Numbered from the stretch's first letter, positions 45,484 through 53,954 are shown. The stretch is DNA of 64,000 bases from Longimicrobiales bacterium (GCA_028823235.1 JAPKBW010000005.1:124001-188000); one strand, 5' to 3'. Notes: generated by a model not told the origin, from the letters alone. Made by a program: numbers and translations.

Positions 45484-45939
45484 ATGCCAGGCATCGACCA
45501 CGCTCGTTCGCATCCTGCGCTGACCGACGCGCAGACGGGGCTGGCAAATCGACTACGCTTCGATCTGGTGTACAACTACCTGTTCCTTGCCAGGAACCCT
45601 GGGTTTTCGTTCACGGTCCTGCTGGTGTCGGCCGAATAAGAGGAACGTGCGTCGACGCCTGAGATCCGAGCGATGGGGCAAGCGATTGAATTCCACGACC
45701 CGAGACTCTGACCTCGTCTCTCACATCGGGCGGGGGCCGCTATGTCGTCCTGGTACTTGGGACAAACCTACAGGGCCGATCGTATCGAGGCTGCGCTGAT
45801 GGACCTCGCTCCGGGCAATATCTGCTTCGTCCTAGCTGTGTACTCCGACGAAATTCAGAGCTCCCTGGCCTTGCTTTGCTCAGCTGATACGGCACTCCTG
45901 GCTCCTGAAGCCTCCGGCGGCGGAATGGAATTCGCCTAG
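45484..45939 (+). pseudogene. Decayed GGDEF (diguanylate-cyclase-like) domain gene
   Basis: Pieces in three frames follow the order of a GGDEF domain. Starting at ATG 45484 (GGAG six bases before), the first is HPALTDAQTGLANRLRFDLV, which corresponds to the DxLTGLxNRxxF opening, and YLFLARNPGFSFTVLLVSAE. The frame stops at 45639. Then RLNSTTRDSDLVSHIGRG occupies the place of the SDxxxRxGGDEF loop, then another frame gives ADRIEAALMDLAPGNICFVL and LALLCSADTALLAPEASGGG, equivalent to the final LLxxADxALYxAKxxGxN. The catalytic GGDEF loop has become IGRG. So it is a dead signalling gene with several indels, not a sequencing artefact at one site. Confidence 0.7.
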
Positions 45940-45969
45940 CCGACTACTCCACTCGGCCGACGGTCGGCC

Positions 45970-46323
45970 TCAGCAGTCGACGAGCTCGATCGCGTCGGGC
46001 TGATTGGGCACCACACACAGGAACGAGAACCCGTTCTCCTCAGCCTCGTAGTTGTGCTGCACCCCGCCGGGGATATACACCACGTCACCCGCCTTCACGT
46101 GGTGGACATCGTCACCGATCTGCACCTTAGCACTACCACTCAACACGTACTGTTCGTGCTCGACCTTGTTCGTATGAAGCGGCATGCCTCCACCGGGCTC
46201 CATGATGAAGCGCCGGAGTGCGAAATTCGGGCCCTGATCGGGACCGATGAGGATTTGAATCTTCGTGTCCTTGCCAGCCTTCACTTCTTCGGCGGGCAAA
46301 GTATCGACATGTCGTACCGACAT
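45970..46323 (-). CDS. Small cupin-domain protein
   Basis: A 117-residue single-domain cupin. Motif 1 is PGGGMPLHTNKVEHEQYVLS with metal-type histidines 50 and 56; motif 2 is GDVVYIPGGVQHNYEAEENG with His 90. Such small cupins bind a metal ion and may be dioxygenase-like, isomerase-like or sensory; no activity can be assigned. The start at 46323 has GGAGG nine bases upstream; a longer frame to 46413 reads into the divergent gene and was rejected. The divergent start is only 25 bases away. Confidence 0.88.
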   Translation of the reverse strand: MSVRHVDTLPAEEVKAGKDTKIQILIGPDQGPNFALRRFIMEPGGGMPLHTNKVEHEQYVLSGSAKVQIGDDVHHVKAGDVVYIPGGVQHNYEAEENGFSFLCVVPNQPDAIELVDC

Positions 46324-46348
46324 CGCTGAAAACCTCCGGGAATCACAC

Positions 46349-47302
46349 ATGAGACGTAGCAAGAACAGGAGCAAAAGTCTGCTCGGTGCGCAACTCACGG
46401 CCCTGTTCGTCATCGGCGGCTGTCAGTCGAACGACGCGGAACCGTCACTCATTCCAGTAGAACAGCGTACGCCCAAGGTTCTGCTCATCGGCATCGACGG
46501 TGTCCGCGCTGACGTCCTCGCCGAGGTGCTCACCCCGAACATAGACGCGCTCGCCGCGGTCGGATCCTTCACGGCCCGGACCCGAACCACGACGCCGTCC
46601 GTGAGCGGCCCGGCGTGGTCCTCCATGCTGACGGGCGTCTGGCCGGAGAAACATGGAGTGACAAGCAACGATTTCACGGGCCGGAGTTACGGGGAGTATC
46701 CAGATTTCCTAACTCGCATTGAGCAGGACAACCCGAATATGGCCACGTTCGCCGCGGGCGACTGGATTCCACTCTTGGAAATCGAAGGTGGCAATCCCAC
46801 GCTCTCACACGAGATCGACGTGAGGTTTCCACTGGACGGCTATGATCTGGGCTGGGCCGAGGGGGATGCAGAGGCCACATCGCTTGCGGTGCGTCATCTC
46901 AACGAGGCGGACCCTGACGCGATGTTCGTCTACCTCGGGAATCCCGATGAAACCAGTCATGAAACGGGCTCGATCGGATCAGAGTATCGTGCAGCGATAG
47001 CCCTTTCCGATCAGCACGTCGGGGCACTCGTCGCGGCCGTCCGTTCGCGGCCGAGCTTCAGGGCAGAGAACTGGCTGATTCTGATCAGTACCGATCACGG
47101 GCGCACCAGCGACGGTGACCACGGCGGTGACTCGCCAGTGGAAATGACGACCTTCATCCTGGCCAGTGGCCCTGGAACTGCGATCGGAACCCCCTCCGAG
47201 GAAACGTTCATCGTCGACGTCGCAGTGACCGCACTGGACCACCTCGGCATCGCCATCGACCCAACCTGGGGTCTCGACGGGAATCCAGTAGGAGTGCGCT
47301 GA
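46349..47302 (+). CDS. Alkaline-phosphatase-superfamily phosphodiesterase lipoprotein
   Basis: A 317-residue lipoprotein (lipobox VIGGC, Cys 25). It has the type I phosphodiesterase/nucleotide pyrophosphatase layout. KVLLIGIDGVRADVLAEVLT holds the first metal Asp 50. The nucleophile Thr region RTTTPSVSGPAWSSMLTGVW precedes PEKHGVTSNDF, and the metal residues of the second site follow in LGNPDETSHETGSIG and LISTDHGRTSDGDHGGDS. It probably hydrolyses phosphodiesters or phosphate esters in the periplasm. The start is chosen at 46349 because earlier ATGs lie inside the divergent cupin gene; no strong ribosome site is visible before it. Confidence 0.88.
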   Translation: MRRSKNRSKSLLGAQLTALFVIGGCQSNDAEPSLIPVEQRTPKVLLIGIDGVRADVLAEVLTPNIDALAAVGSFTARTRTTTPSVSGPAWSSMLTGVWPEKHGVTSNDFTGRSYGEYPDFLTRIEQDNPNMATFAAGDWIPLLEIEGGNPTLSHEIDVRFPLDGYDLGWAEGDAEATSLAVRHLNEADPDAMFVYLGNPDETSHETGSIGSEYRAAIALSDQHVGALVAAVRSRPSFRAENWLILISTDHGRTSDGDHGGDSPVEMTTFILASGPGTAIGTPSEETFIVDVAVTALDHLGIAIDPTWGLDGNPVGVR

Positions 47303-47497
47303 CCCGGGAGCCAGTCCGTTTGTCGAGCGAAACGATGGGGGCGGCGTAGGAGCTTCCCCACACTTCCTGATTCACCCCAAGATCGATTCCCGTGTCAGCC
47401 CTTCAGCCGATACCGCGAGATTCGAGGCGGTGGATCGATGTAATAATTGAAGTGCATTTATTCTCGCCTTGGACGATCGAGTTACTGATTTTCAGGC

Positions 47498-47857
47498 GTG
47501 ACTTTGGCTGATCCCGGCACCCTCATTTTCGACGATGGCAATGCCATCAGCAGGGAGGCTCTCAACTGCCACCTGCGCCTTCTCAAGGAGACGGTCGAGC
47601 AGGAGTTGGTCGGTCTCCGACTGCACAGCGCCTTCAGCCTCCTAGGTCAACTTGACGGTCTAGATCAAGTCATATTCACTCTCGAAGTCATCGACCGGAA
47701 TGGACGTCTCACGGGTTTGACGAAAGCCGACTTCGTTGAGTGCATTGCCTTAGGATTCAAAGCTGACGCTCTGATATGCCGAACCGTAGCGGCGGAAGAC
47801 TCTGCTGCTCAAGTCAGGAACCTGGGGTTAGCAGTGCGGCCAGTTCTTCCGGTGTGA
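47498..47857 (+). CDS. Uncertain 119-residue open frame, possibly a remnant
   Basis: A GTG-started frame with a moderately protein-like composition (SREALNCHLRLLKETVEQEL, RLHSAFSLLGQLDGLDQVIF). I recognise no family and there is no ribosome site. Its last 44 bases overlap the 3' end of the convergent helicase gene. The upstream region (47303-47497) also has no feature I can name. It could be a real small protein, a decayed gene, or chance. Confidence 0.25.
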   Translation: MTLADPGTLIFDDGNAISREALNCHLRLLKETVEQELVGLRLHSAFSLLGQLDGLDQVIFTLEVIDRNGRLTGLTKADFVECIALGFKADALICRTVAAEDSAAQVRNLGLAVRPVLPV

Positions 47858-49073
47858 GGTCCAAGGCAGACTTGGCGCCCATGCCTCCAGCGATACGCTT
47901 CTTGGGGCCCTTGAACTTCGACTTGCCCTCAGTGGGAGGTGCGCCCGCATAATCGAACTCGTCGAGGTGGATCTTGTCCACACCGCGACCGAGGCGGTGC
48001 TCCAGACTCTTGATCGCCCCCAGATCGCCAGCGGTGACAAATGTGATCGCTGTTCCAGTCGCGCCTGCGCGACCGGTTCGTCCGATGCGGTGAACGTAGT
48101 CTTCCGGATCAAGCGGGACATCGTAGTTCACGACATGGGTAATTCCATCGACGTCGAGCCCGCGCTGGGCGACGTCGGTGGCGACCAGCACGCGAACTTC
48201 ACCCTGGGCGAACCGCTCCAGGGCACGCGTCCGAGCCTTCATGTGCTTGTTGGAGTGCATCGCATCGACCTTGATGCCTTCGCGGCTGAGCATCCCTTCC
48301 AGGACGTCGGCGCCGGCCTTCGTCCTCGTGAAGATCAACACATGATCCCATCCCGGCTCCTTGATAAGACTGCGAAGCAGATCGTTCTTCTTGTCGGGCT
48401 TCACCGAGTAGAAGCGCTCGTCGATGCCGTCTGCGGTCGTGCCCGGAGGCGTCGCCTCGATCCAGAGGGCTTCGTTCGTCAGGCGCAAAGCGAGGTCGTG
48501 AACGCCGTTTGGCATCGTCGCGCTGAAGAGCATCGTCTGACGCTTCTTCGGCATGCCTCGAAAGACATCCTCAATCTGAGGCCGGAAGCCCATGTCGAGC
48601 ATCCGATCAGCCTCGTCGAGTACGAGGTAGTTCACCTTGCTCAGGTCAACACGCTTCGACTGCATGTGGTCGATGAAGCGCCCAGGGGTAGCGACAATCA
48701 CCTCGTAGCCCTGCTCGAGAGCTTTGATTTGATGGGTGTAGCTGACGCCCCCGAAGATCGCCTCAGAGCGAATGCTCGTGCCCTTAGAAAGCTCCACGGT
48801 GTCATCCGAGACCTGCTGAGCCAACTCACGGGTCGGACAGAGCACGAGTACCTGCAGGCCTCCTCCGATGTTGATCCGTTCCAGAGCTGGAATCATGAAG
48901 GCCGCGGTCTTCCCGGTCCCGGTCTGAGCGATGCCGACGACGTCGGATCCGGTCAGTCCGGCAGGAATTCCCTGGGCCTGAATAGGAGTGGGGACTTCCC
49001 AGCCAAGCGCCTCGACGGCAGCCAGGCGTTCGGGTGATAGCCCAAGATCAGAAAAGCGTTTTGTATCCGGCAC
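47814..49073 (-). CDS. DEAD-box RNA helicase
   Basis: About 419 residues from a GTG at 49073 with GGAAGG eight bases before it. The Q motif (FSDLGLSPERLAAVEALGWE, then PTPIQAQGIP) is followed by motif I AQTGTGKT, motif Ia CPTRELAQQV, motif II LDEADRMLDMGF, motif III LFSATMPNG, motif V VATDVAQRGLDVDGI and motif VI YVHRIGRTGRAG. This is an intact ATP-dependent RNA helicase of the RhlE type. The C-terminal extension is short and basic (KSKFKGPKKR) and ends with a small LTPEELAALL helix. The longer upstream frame to 49226 lacks the family start. Confidence 0.95.
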   Translation of the reverse strand: MPDTKRFSDLGLSPERLAAVEALGWEVPTPIQAQGIPAGLTGSDVVGIAQTGTGKTAAFMIPALERINIGGGLQVLVLCPTRELAQQVSDDTVELSKGTSIRSEAIFGGVSYTHQIKALEQGYEVIVATPGRFIDHMQSKRVDLSKVNYLVLDEADRMLDMGFRPQIEDVFRGMPKKRQTMLFSATMPNGVHDLALRLTNEALWIEATPPGTTADGIDERFYSVKPDKKNDLLRSLIKEPGWDHVLIFTRTKAGADVLEGMLSREGIKVDAMHSNKHMKARTRALERFAQGEVRVLVATDVAQRGLDVDGITHVVNYDVPLDPEDYVHRIGRTGRAGATGTAITFVTAGDLGAIKSLEHRLGRGVDKIHLDEFDYAGAPPTEGKSKFKGPKKRIAGGMGAKSALDLTPEELAALLTPGS

Positions 49074-49514
49074 GAAGCTATCCTTCCAACGAGAGCTCCG
49101 ACCGTTACGAAATCGAGGGCGAAGCAGGAACGGGGGAAAGCTAACGAGCTTCAAGTGCGCGTCCCAGACAAAACGGTGGCCGCGCCCCGGAGACACCTCC
49201 GAGAAAGCGAACAATGCCCGGCCCACGCATGCAAAAGTGAAGCCCGGACAGTGGCCGCGTGGAACAACTGACTCAGAGGGATGTCGGCTTAGGTCAACCT
49301 ATCTCTTATCCCAATTCACGAGCGAGAAAATGGAAACTGGCGACCCTCTTTGAGGATGTTGTTCAGGCCCACCGGAAGAAGACAGTCACCTGCCCCACCA
49401 TGTCCCGGAGGGAAATTCCTTGCGAAGGGGGTGATGCTCAAACAAATTGGCCGCCGAGTGAACCAAACACCCGCGCGGCTCAAGTGAGCGCCCAACCAAT
49501 CTGGCACTCGGACG
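49074..49514. other. Intergenic region between helicase and phosphatase genes
   Basis: This 441-base divergent region must hold promoters for both the helicase (leftward) and the phosphatase (rightward). I see no gene remnant, RNA structure or repeat that I can defend. Confidence 0.5.
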
Positions 49515-50009
49515 ATGGACACGAACAATTCCGACTCCCCTCGCACGTCGGTTCTTTTCGTCTGCCTCGGCAACATCTGCCGATCGCCTCTCGCCGAGGG
49601 GATCTTTCATCATCTCGTCGATGAGGCCGGACTCTCGGAGCGCTTCGACGTCGACTCGGCCGGCACCGGATCCTGGCACCTAGGCGAGCTACCCGACGCC
49701 AGAGCCAGCATGGTCGCCAGTCAGCATGGCGTCGAGCTCACCACGCGCGCTCGACAACTGACGCCGGAAGACATGCAGCGCTTCGACGTCGTGATTGCAA
49801 TGGATCATGAGAACCTGCGCAACATCGAGCGTATGGCTGACGCTGCAGGATCCGAAGCCCGGATCAAACTACTGCGGGCCTACGACTCGGACGGTGACGG
49901 GGAAGAAGTGCCGGACCCGTACTACGGTGGTGCCAGTGGATTCGAAAACGTCTACGAGATGGTCCGGCGCTCCTGTCAGGTACTACTCGAGGAACTGCGC
50001 GCGGCGTAG
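49515..50009 (+). CDS. Low-molecular-weight protein tyrosine phosphatase
   Basis: A 164-residue enzyme. The P-loop VLFVCLGNICRSPLAEGIFH gives the nucleophile Cys 17 and Arg 23, and the general acid Asp 134 lies in VPDPYYGGASGFENVYEMV. It dephosphorylates phosphotyrosine and also arsenate or small phosphates in some members. Length and motifs are normal. No kinase gene is near, so its partner is unknown. Confidence 0.95.
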   Translation: MDTNNSDSPRTSVLFVCLGNICRSPLAEGIFHHLVDEAGLSERFDVDSAGTGSWHLGELPDARASMVASQHGVELTTRARQLTPEDMQRFDVVIAMDHENLRNIERMADAAGSEARIKLLRAYDSDGDGEEVPDPYYGGASGFENVYEMVRRSCQVLLEELRAA

Positions 50010-50044
50010 TTGTCCACGTGGTCGTCCAACGGCCACCGAATTTG

Positions 50045-51244
50045 TCAGGCGGTCGAGTCGACACCGACCATCGCCCCGATTCGTCCGAATCCCTCTTCAA
50101 GAATTTCGTCTGAGGTCGCAAAGCTGAGTCGAACCCACCGGTCGTCACCGAAAGCGGCACCCGGAACCAGGGCGACCCCCTGTTGCTCAAGGAGATCGGA
50201 GCACCACGCCGTGGCGCTCTGGACCTCCCCATCGAAAAATCCGTCGACGCGGAAGTAAAGATAGAACGCTCCACCCGGCTCGACATAGGCGACACCGGGG
50301 AGAAGGTCCTTAAGTCGTGCTACTACGAGGTCCCGGCGTCGACGAAAGGCGGCACCCATCTCGTCGAGGGAGGCATTGGCCGAGTCCTCGTCGGAGTAGG
50401 CCGCCAGCGCCGCGACCTGTGAGGGCGTCGCTGCATTCGAAGTGATCTGACTCTGAAGCGCGGTGAACTTCTTGGCGACCTCCGGATCCGTCCACGAATA
50501 CCCGATGCGCCAACCAGTCATCGCATAGCTCTTCGATGCTCCATCGATGAGAACGAATGGCCCGAGACTTCCCTCGGGGAGATCGAGAATCCCCGGCGCG
50601 GCACCGTCGCCATCGTGGTAAATGTTTCGATAGATCTCATCGCTCAAGAGCCACACACGGCGGTCTCTGCACCACTCCGCGATCGCCTGCAGTTCGGCCG
50701 TGGAGTAGATGGCACCCGTGGGATTGCTTGGGCTGTTGATCACCAGGCCTCGAGTAGCGTCTGTGACCGCCGCATCGAGTTCGGCTGGCGTAATCTTGAA
50801 GTCCCTCGACTCTTCGCCGAAGACGGCCTTCGGCTCAGCACGGGCGATTGTGACGAGGTCTGGATAGGTGGTCCAGTAGGGCGCGGCGATCAGCACTTCA
50901 TCGCCGGGGCCGAACAGCGTAAAGATTGCGTTGAAAAGGCACTGCTTCGCTCCCGCAGTGACGACGACGCCCTCCCACGACATCTCACGATTCGCCCGTT
51001 TTGAGAGATGACTGCCAATGGCTTTCCGTAGATCCTGGATTCCGGCAGGCGGCGTGTATCTTGTTTTTCCCGCTCGGATTCCGTCGATGGCAGCCTCCGA
51101 AATGAACGCAGGGGTGTCGAAGTCCGGTTCGCCCGCACTCAAATTGATGATGTCCCGACCTTCTGCGGCCAGCTTCTTCGCGAGAGTACTGACTGCGATC
51201 GTGGCGGATGGCTTGAGCTTTTCGACGTTGGAGCTGAACTGCAT
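50045..51244 (-). CDS. Class I PLP-dependent aspartate/aromatic aminotransferase
   Basis: A 399-residue fold-type I aminotransferase. Features are the substrate-binding start INLSAGEPDFDTPAFISEAA, the residues NPTGAIYS after VINSPS, LLSDEIYRNI (Asp for the PLP ring) and the Schiff-base Lys 238 in LIDGASKSYAMTGWRIGY, with the C-terminal RLSFATSDEILEEG carrying the substrate-carboxylate Arg. Likely reaction: aspartate + 2-oxoglutarate to oxaloacetate + glutamate; prephenate or aromatic activity is possible in this subgroup. It is convergent with the phosphatase (about 36 bases apart). Confidence 0.93.
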   Translation of the reverse strand: MQFSSNVEKLKPSATIAVSTLAKKLAAEGRDIINLSAGEPDFDTPAFISEAAIDGIRAGKTRYTPPAGIQDLRKAIGSHLSKRANREMSWEGVVVTAGAKQCLFNAIFTLFGPGDEVLIAAPYWTTYPDLVTIARAEPKAVFGEESRDFKITPAELDAAVTDATRGLVINSPSNPTGAIYSTAELQAIAEWCRDRRVWLLSDEIYRNIYHDGDGAAPGILDLPEGSLGPFVLIDGASKSYAMTGWRIGYSWTDPEVAKKFTALQSQITSNAATPSQVAALAAYSDEDSANASLDEMGAAFRRRRDLVVARLKDLLPGVAYVEPGGAFYLYFRVDGFFDGEVQSATAWCSDLLEQQGVALVPGAAFGDDRWVRLSFATSDEILEEGFGRIGAMVGVDSTA

Positions 51245-51363
51245 CGGTACCTCGGCCTAAATTCTGCAGGGGGGTGAATATGGCGGTAGCCCATTCCGCA
51301 TGAAAGCGCAGACGCACGCCGCCACTGGACCGAGCTACAGGCACCGATCACCTTCCGCCCCCC

Positions 51364-51939
51364 ATGAACACACCAATTCCTCACCTGCATTTCGACTTCG
51401 TCGACCCGCGCTCGTGGTTCGTATCGCAGTTGATCGAAGCAGACGAAGCGCTCACACCTGCTACGATCGTTTGGTCCGGCTTCGAGACACGGCCGCCGCC
51501 GACCGTGATGGTCAGCCGAGACGACCCGGCCCTGGATGACCTCTGGTCGGAAGCCCACGCGATCGCGGCGGAACTGGAGATCACGCTCAATCCGCCCCCG
51601 CTAGTGCCGTGGACAAGGAAGGCACACGAACTGGTCTTGCACGCCGAGAGGTCAGGCTCAGGGCCCCAGCTGCGGCGTTCGATCTTCGAGGGATACTTCA
51701 TGGAGGGGCTCGACATCGGACGCGTCGACGTGCTCGTGGAGCTCGCCCGGGCGACGGGACTCGACCCCACCGAGGCCAAGGCGGTCCTCGATGTGGACCG
51801 ATTCCAGGCCGAGGTTATCCAGAGACAGGCCGAGGCGATGCAGCGTGGGATCACCCAAGTGCCGGTCCTGGAGTTAGGCGACGCCCGGCTCACGGGCTTC
51901 CACAACGCCGCTGTCCTCCGCACCTTTCTCAGCATCTGA
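51364..51939 (+). CDS. DsbA/FrnE-family thioredoxin-fold protein without CxxC
   Basis: A 191-residue thioredoxin-fold protein of the DsbA/2-hydroxychromene-2-carboxylate isomerase group. The N-terminal strand leads into FDFVDPRSWFVSQLIEADEA, where related proteins have CPWCY; here PRSW replaces the redox cysteines. The all-helical insertion (FMEGLDIGRVDVLVELARAT, GLDPTEAKAVLDVDRFQAEV) is followed by the cis-Pro segment GITQVPVLELGDARLTGFHN. So the fold is complete but disulfide chemistry is not expected. It may be an isomerase- or chaperone-type relative. Confidence 0.85.
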   Translation: MNTPIPHLHFDFVDPRSWFVSQLIEADEALTPATIVWSGFETRPPPTVMVSRDDPALDDLWSEAHAIAAELEITLNPPPLVPWTRKAHELVLHAERSGSGPQLRRSIFEGYFMEGLDIGRVDVLVELARATGLDPTEAKAVLDVDRFQAEVIQRQAEAMQRGITQVPVLELGDARLTGFHNAAVLRTFLSI

Positions 51940-51971
51940 TCTTCATCCCCCGACACCCATCGCAACGAATC

Positions 51972-52274
51972 ATGGCCGGTTACCAACGCAAGACGGCATT
52001 CTCGCCCCAGGAAATTCTGGAGAGAGCACAGGGATTTCTCCCTGACATGCTCGGATTGAGCCGTTCGAAGGAGTCCTCGCACAGCGCTACGTACAACGGC
52101 GCCGAGGGCACCGTCACAGTATCTGCGCATCGCCACGGCCCCTACACAGATGTAGTTGCGAACACCGACCGACTGCGTACGTCGAGGCTCGATTACGAAG
52201 TGCAGCGATTCCTTAATCAGCTGCCGTACGAGCCCGGAGACGCAGGTGGTCCCGGCTCAGGCGCGCCGAGCTGA
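51972..52274 (+). CDS. Small hypothetical protein upstream of helicase-like gene
   Basis: A 100-residue protein starting at ATG 51972. It has a basic N-terminal helix (QRKTAFSPQEILERAQGFLP) and a C-terminal half with an amphipathic strand-helix pattern (SHSATYNGAEGTVTVSAHRH, VVANTDRLRTSRLDYEVQRF). A Gly/Pro tail ends it. It precedes the helicase-like gene by ten bases and is likely co-transcribed. I do not recognise the family. The longer frame to 51609 is antisense to the DsbA-like gene's real frame and was rejected. Confidence 0.55.
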   Translation: MAGYQRKTAFSPQEILERAQGFLPDMLGLSRSKESSHSATYNGAEGTVTVSAHRHGPYTDVVANTDRLRTSRLDYEVQRFLNQLPYEPGDAGGPGSGAPS

Positions 52275-52284
52275 AGAGAACAAC

Positions 52285-53817
52285 GTGGAAAACTTTGAAG
52301 ACCTCGGCGTCGCACCCGAGCTAGCCGAGGCACTCGCTGCCGAAGGCATCGAAACCCCTACCCCCCTCCAGAGAGATGCCATTCCGATCATTCGGAAAGG
52401 CAACAACCTCGTCCTGGAGGCGGGCCCAGGCAGTGGTCTCCTCGTCGGATGGGCGACTGGTCTGATTGAGCGGATCGAGGCGGCCGGTGAGGGCCCCCGG
52501 GTCTTGGTTCTAAATTCAACGGACGAAGCCGCCGATCAGTTGGCCGAGGCCATGGCTCGCCTGACGGTCGGTACCGACCACCGTGTGGCGGCCCTTGGCG
52601 GAGCCTGGGTGCGGCCCGAGAAGGCCGACATCGTCTTTGGGACGCCCACGAGCATCCTGCAAGTCGTGGCCGAGAACAATCTATCGCTCGCACTCGTTGA
52701 TGCAGTTGTTGTCGATCAGGCACAGCTCCTCGAGTCAGTCGGGCGTCTTCCGGGGGTTGAGCAGGTCTTCGATTACCTGCCCGAGGGTACACAGCGTGTA
52801 CTGTCTGCCTTGCCCATAACGCCGGCAGTTGCTGATCTGGTGGATCGGGCTTTCAAACGAACGGTGACAATTCCGTCGACAATGAACGAGGTCACCGCAA
52901 GCCGGGGCACCGTTCGCTTTCGGATCACACCTGAGCCGCGTGAAGCGGCTGCCCTGAATGTCATCGAATCGCTTCTGGGTGACGGAGCCCGGCACGCGCT
53001 GGTCTACTGCCGGACAGAGGACCGAGCGGCTGATATCGGCGATTACCTCACGCTGCACGGATTTACCGCAGGGGCACCGGGTGACGAGTCTGTGCCGGTC
53101 TGGCTGGGCGTGGACGCGCTCGAGGCCCGTGCCCAGGCTAAGGATGTCGAAGGTGTGGTTGTCGTGAGCTGCGACTGCCCCGCTGATGACGACACATTGG
53201 ATCGCCGTCATTCGATGGGCGCCGACAACGTCGTGGTGCTGCTTCCGCGAGAAGTTGCGCATCTCAAACGACTCGGGCGACGCACCGGCTATGAGACAGT
53301 CCCGTTTCCACCGAAGTCCGGGCCGAACGACAGTGTCGCTCAGCTGCGTGAGTCGATCGATCGCGCTATGGAGACGGAGGACATCACCCCCTACTTGGTG
53401 GCGCTCGAGCCTCTACTGGCCCGCTACGATGCGGCCGAGATCGCGGCAGCGGCCCTCGCGCTGCTCAGGAAGAAGACAGCGCCCGCAGCTCCGGCATCGC
53501 CAGCTCAGCCACACCGTGCTGCGGCACAAGCAACCGGGACGCCCTCCTGGGCGAAGCTCTTCATCACCGTGGGTGAACGCGATGGTCTCGAGAAAGGCGA
53601 CCTGCTCGGAGCGATTACCGGCGAAGCCGGAATCGATGGCGCTGCGGTCGGGCGCATCGACATCAAGGAGAGCCACTCGGTCGTCGAAGTTCACGACGCG
53701 GTCGCCCGGAATGTGATCCAGGCACTCAACGGGACGTCGATCAAAGGGCGTTCGGCCCGCGTTGACTTCGACCGGCCCCGGAAGACACCAGCACGGCATC
53801 CCAAGTCTCGTAACTGA
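52285..53817 (+). CDS. Catalytically degenerate DEAD-box-like protein with DbpA RNA-binding domain
   Basis: A 510-residue protein with a GTG start and an intact frame. The Q motif is conserved: NFEDLGVAPELAEALAAEGI, then ETPTPLQRDAIPI. Motif I is lost: AGPGSGLLVG replaces AQTGTGKT, so the ATP-binding lysine is gone. Motif II is VVVDQAQLLE instead of DEAD. Motif III-like SALPI replaces SAT, and no HRxGRxGR is present, only KRLGRRTGYETVPF. The C-terminal 80 residues (AKLFITVGERDGLEKGDLLG, AITGEAGIDGAAVGRIDIKE) are a well-kept DbpA/RBD (RRM-like) RNA-binding domain. It therefore probably binds RNA, perhaps ribosomal, without ATP-driven unwinding. Confidence 0.85.
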   Translation: MENFEDLGVAPELAEALAAEGIETPTPLQRDAIPIIRKGNNLVLEAGPGSGLLVGWATGLIERIEAAGEGPRVLVLNSTDEAADQLAEAMARLTVGTDHRVAALGGAWVRPEKADIVFGTPTSILQVVAENNLSLALVDAVVVDQAQLLESVGRLPGVEQVFDYLPEGTQRVLSALPITPAVADLVDRAFKRTVTIPSTMNEVTASRGTVRFRITPEPREAAALNVIESLLGDGARHALVYCRTEDRAADIGDYLTLHGFTAGAPGDESVPVWLGVDALEARAQAKDVEGVVVVSCDCPADDDTLDRRHSMGADNVVVLLPREVAHLKRLGRRTGYETVPFPPKSGPNDSVAQLRESIDRAMETEDITPYLVALEPLLARYDAAEIAAAALALLRKKTAPAAPASPAQPHRAAAQATGTPSWAKLFITVGERDGLEKGDLLGAITGEAGIDGAAVGRIDIKESHSVVEVHDAVARNVIQALNGTSIKGRSARVDFDRPRKTPARHPKSRN

Positions 53818-53835
53818 CCGCCGGGCAGACCGTCC

Positions 53836-53878
53836 AAAAAAAGAGACCGTGTCGCTTTCGCGACACGGTCTCTTTTTT
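53836..53878. terminator. Strong bidirectional rho-independent terminator
   Basis: A run of A, then GAGACCGTGTCG, a short CTTTCG turn, CGACACGGTCTC, and a run of T. Arms 53836-53854 and 53861-53878 pair almost perfectly over 18 bases (A tract with T tract included). It lies 18 bases after the helicase-like gene (+) and 76 bases beyond the HU gene end (-), and serves both strands. Confidence 0.92.
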
Positions 53879-53954
53879 CTCGGTCAGCAAGGGCAGTACA
53901 ACGTGCACCCTCACTAGCCTGACATCAGGCTCTCACACCCCGATCGGGCAAGAA

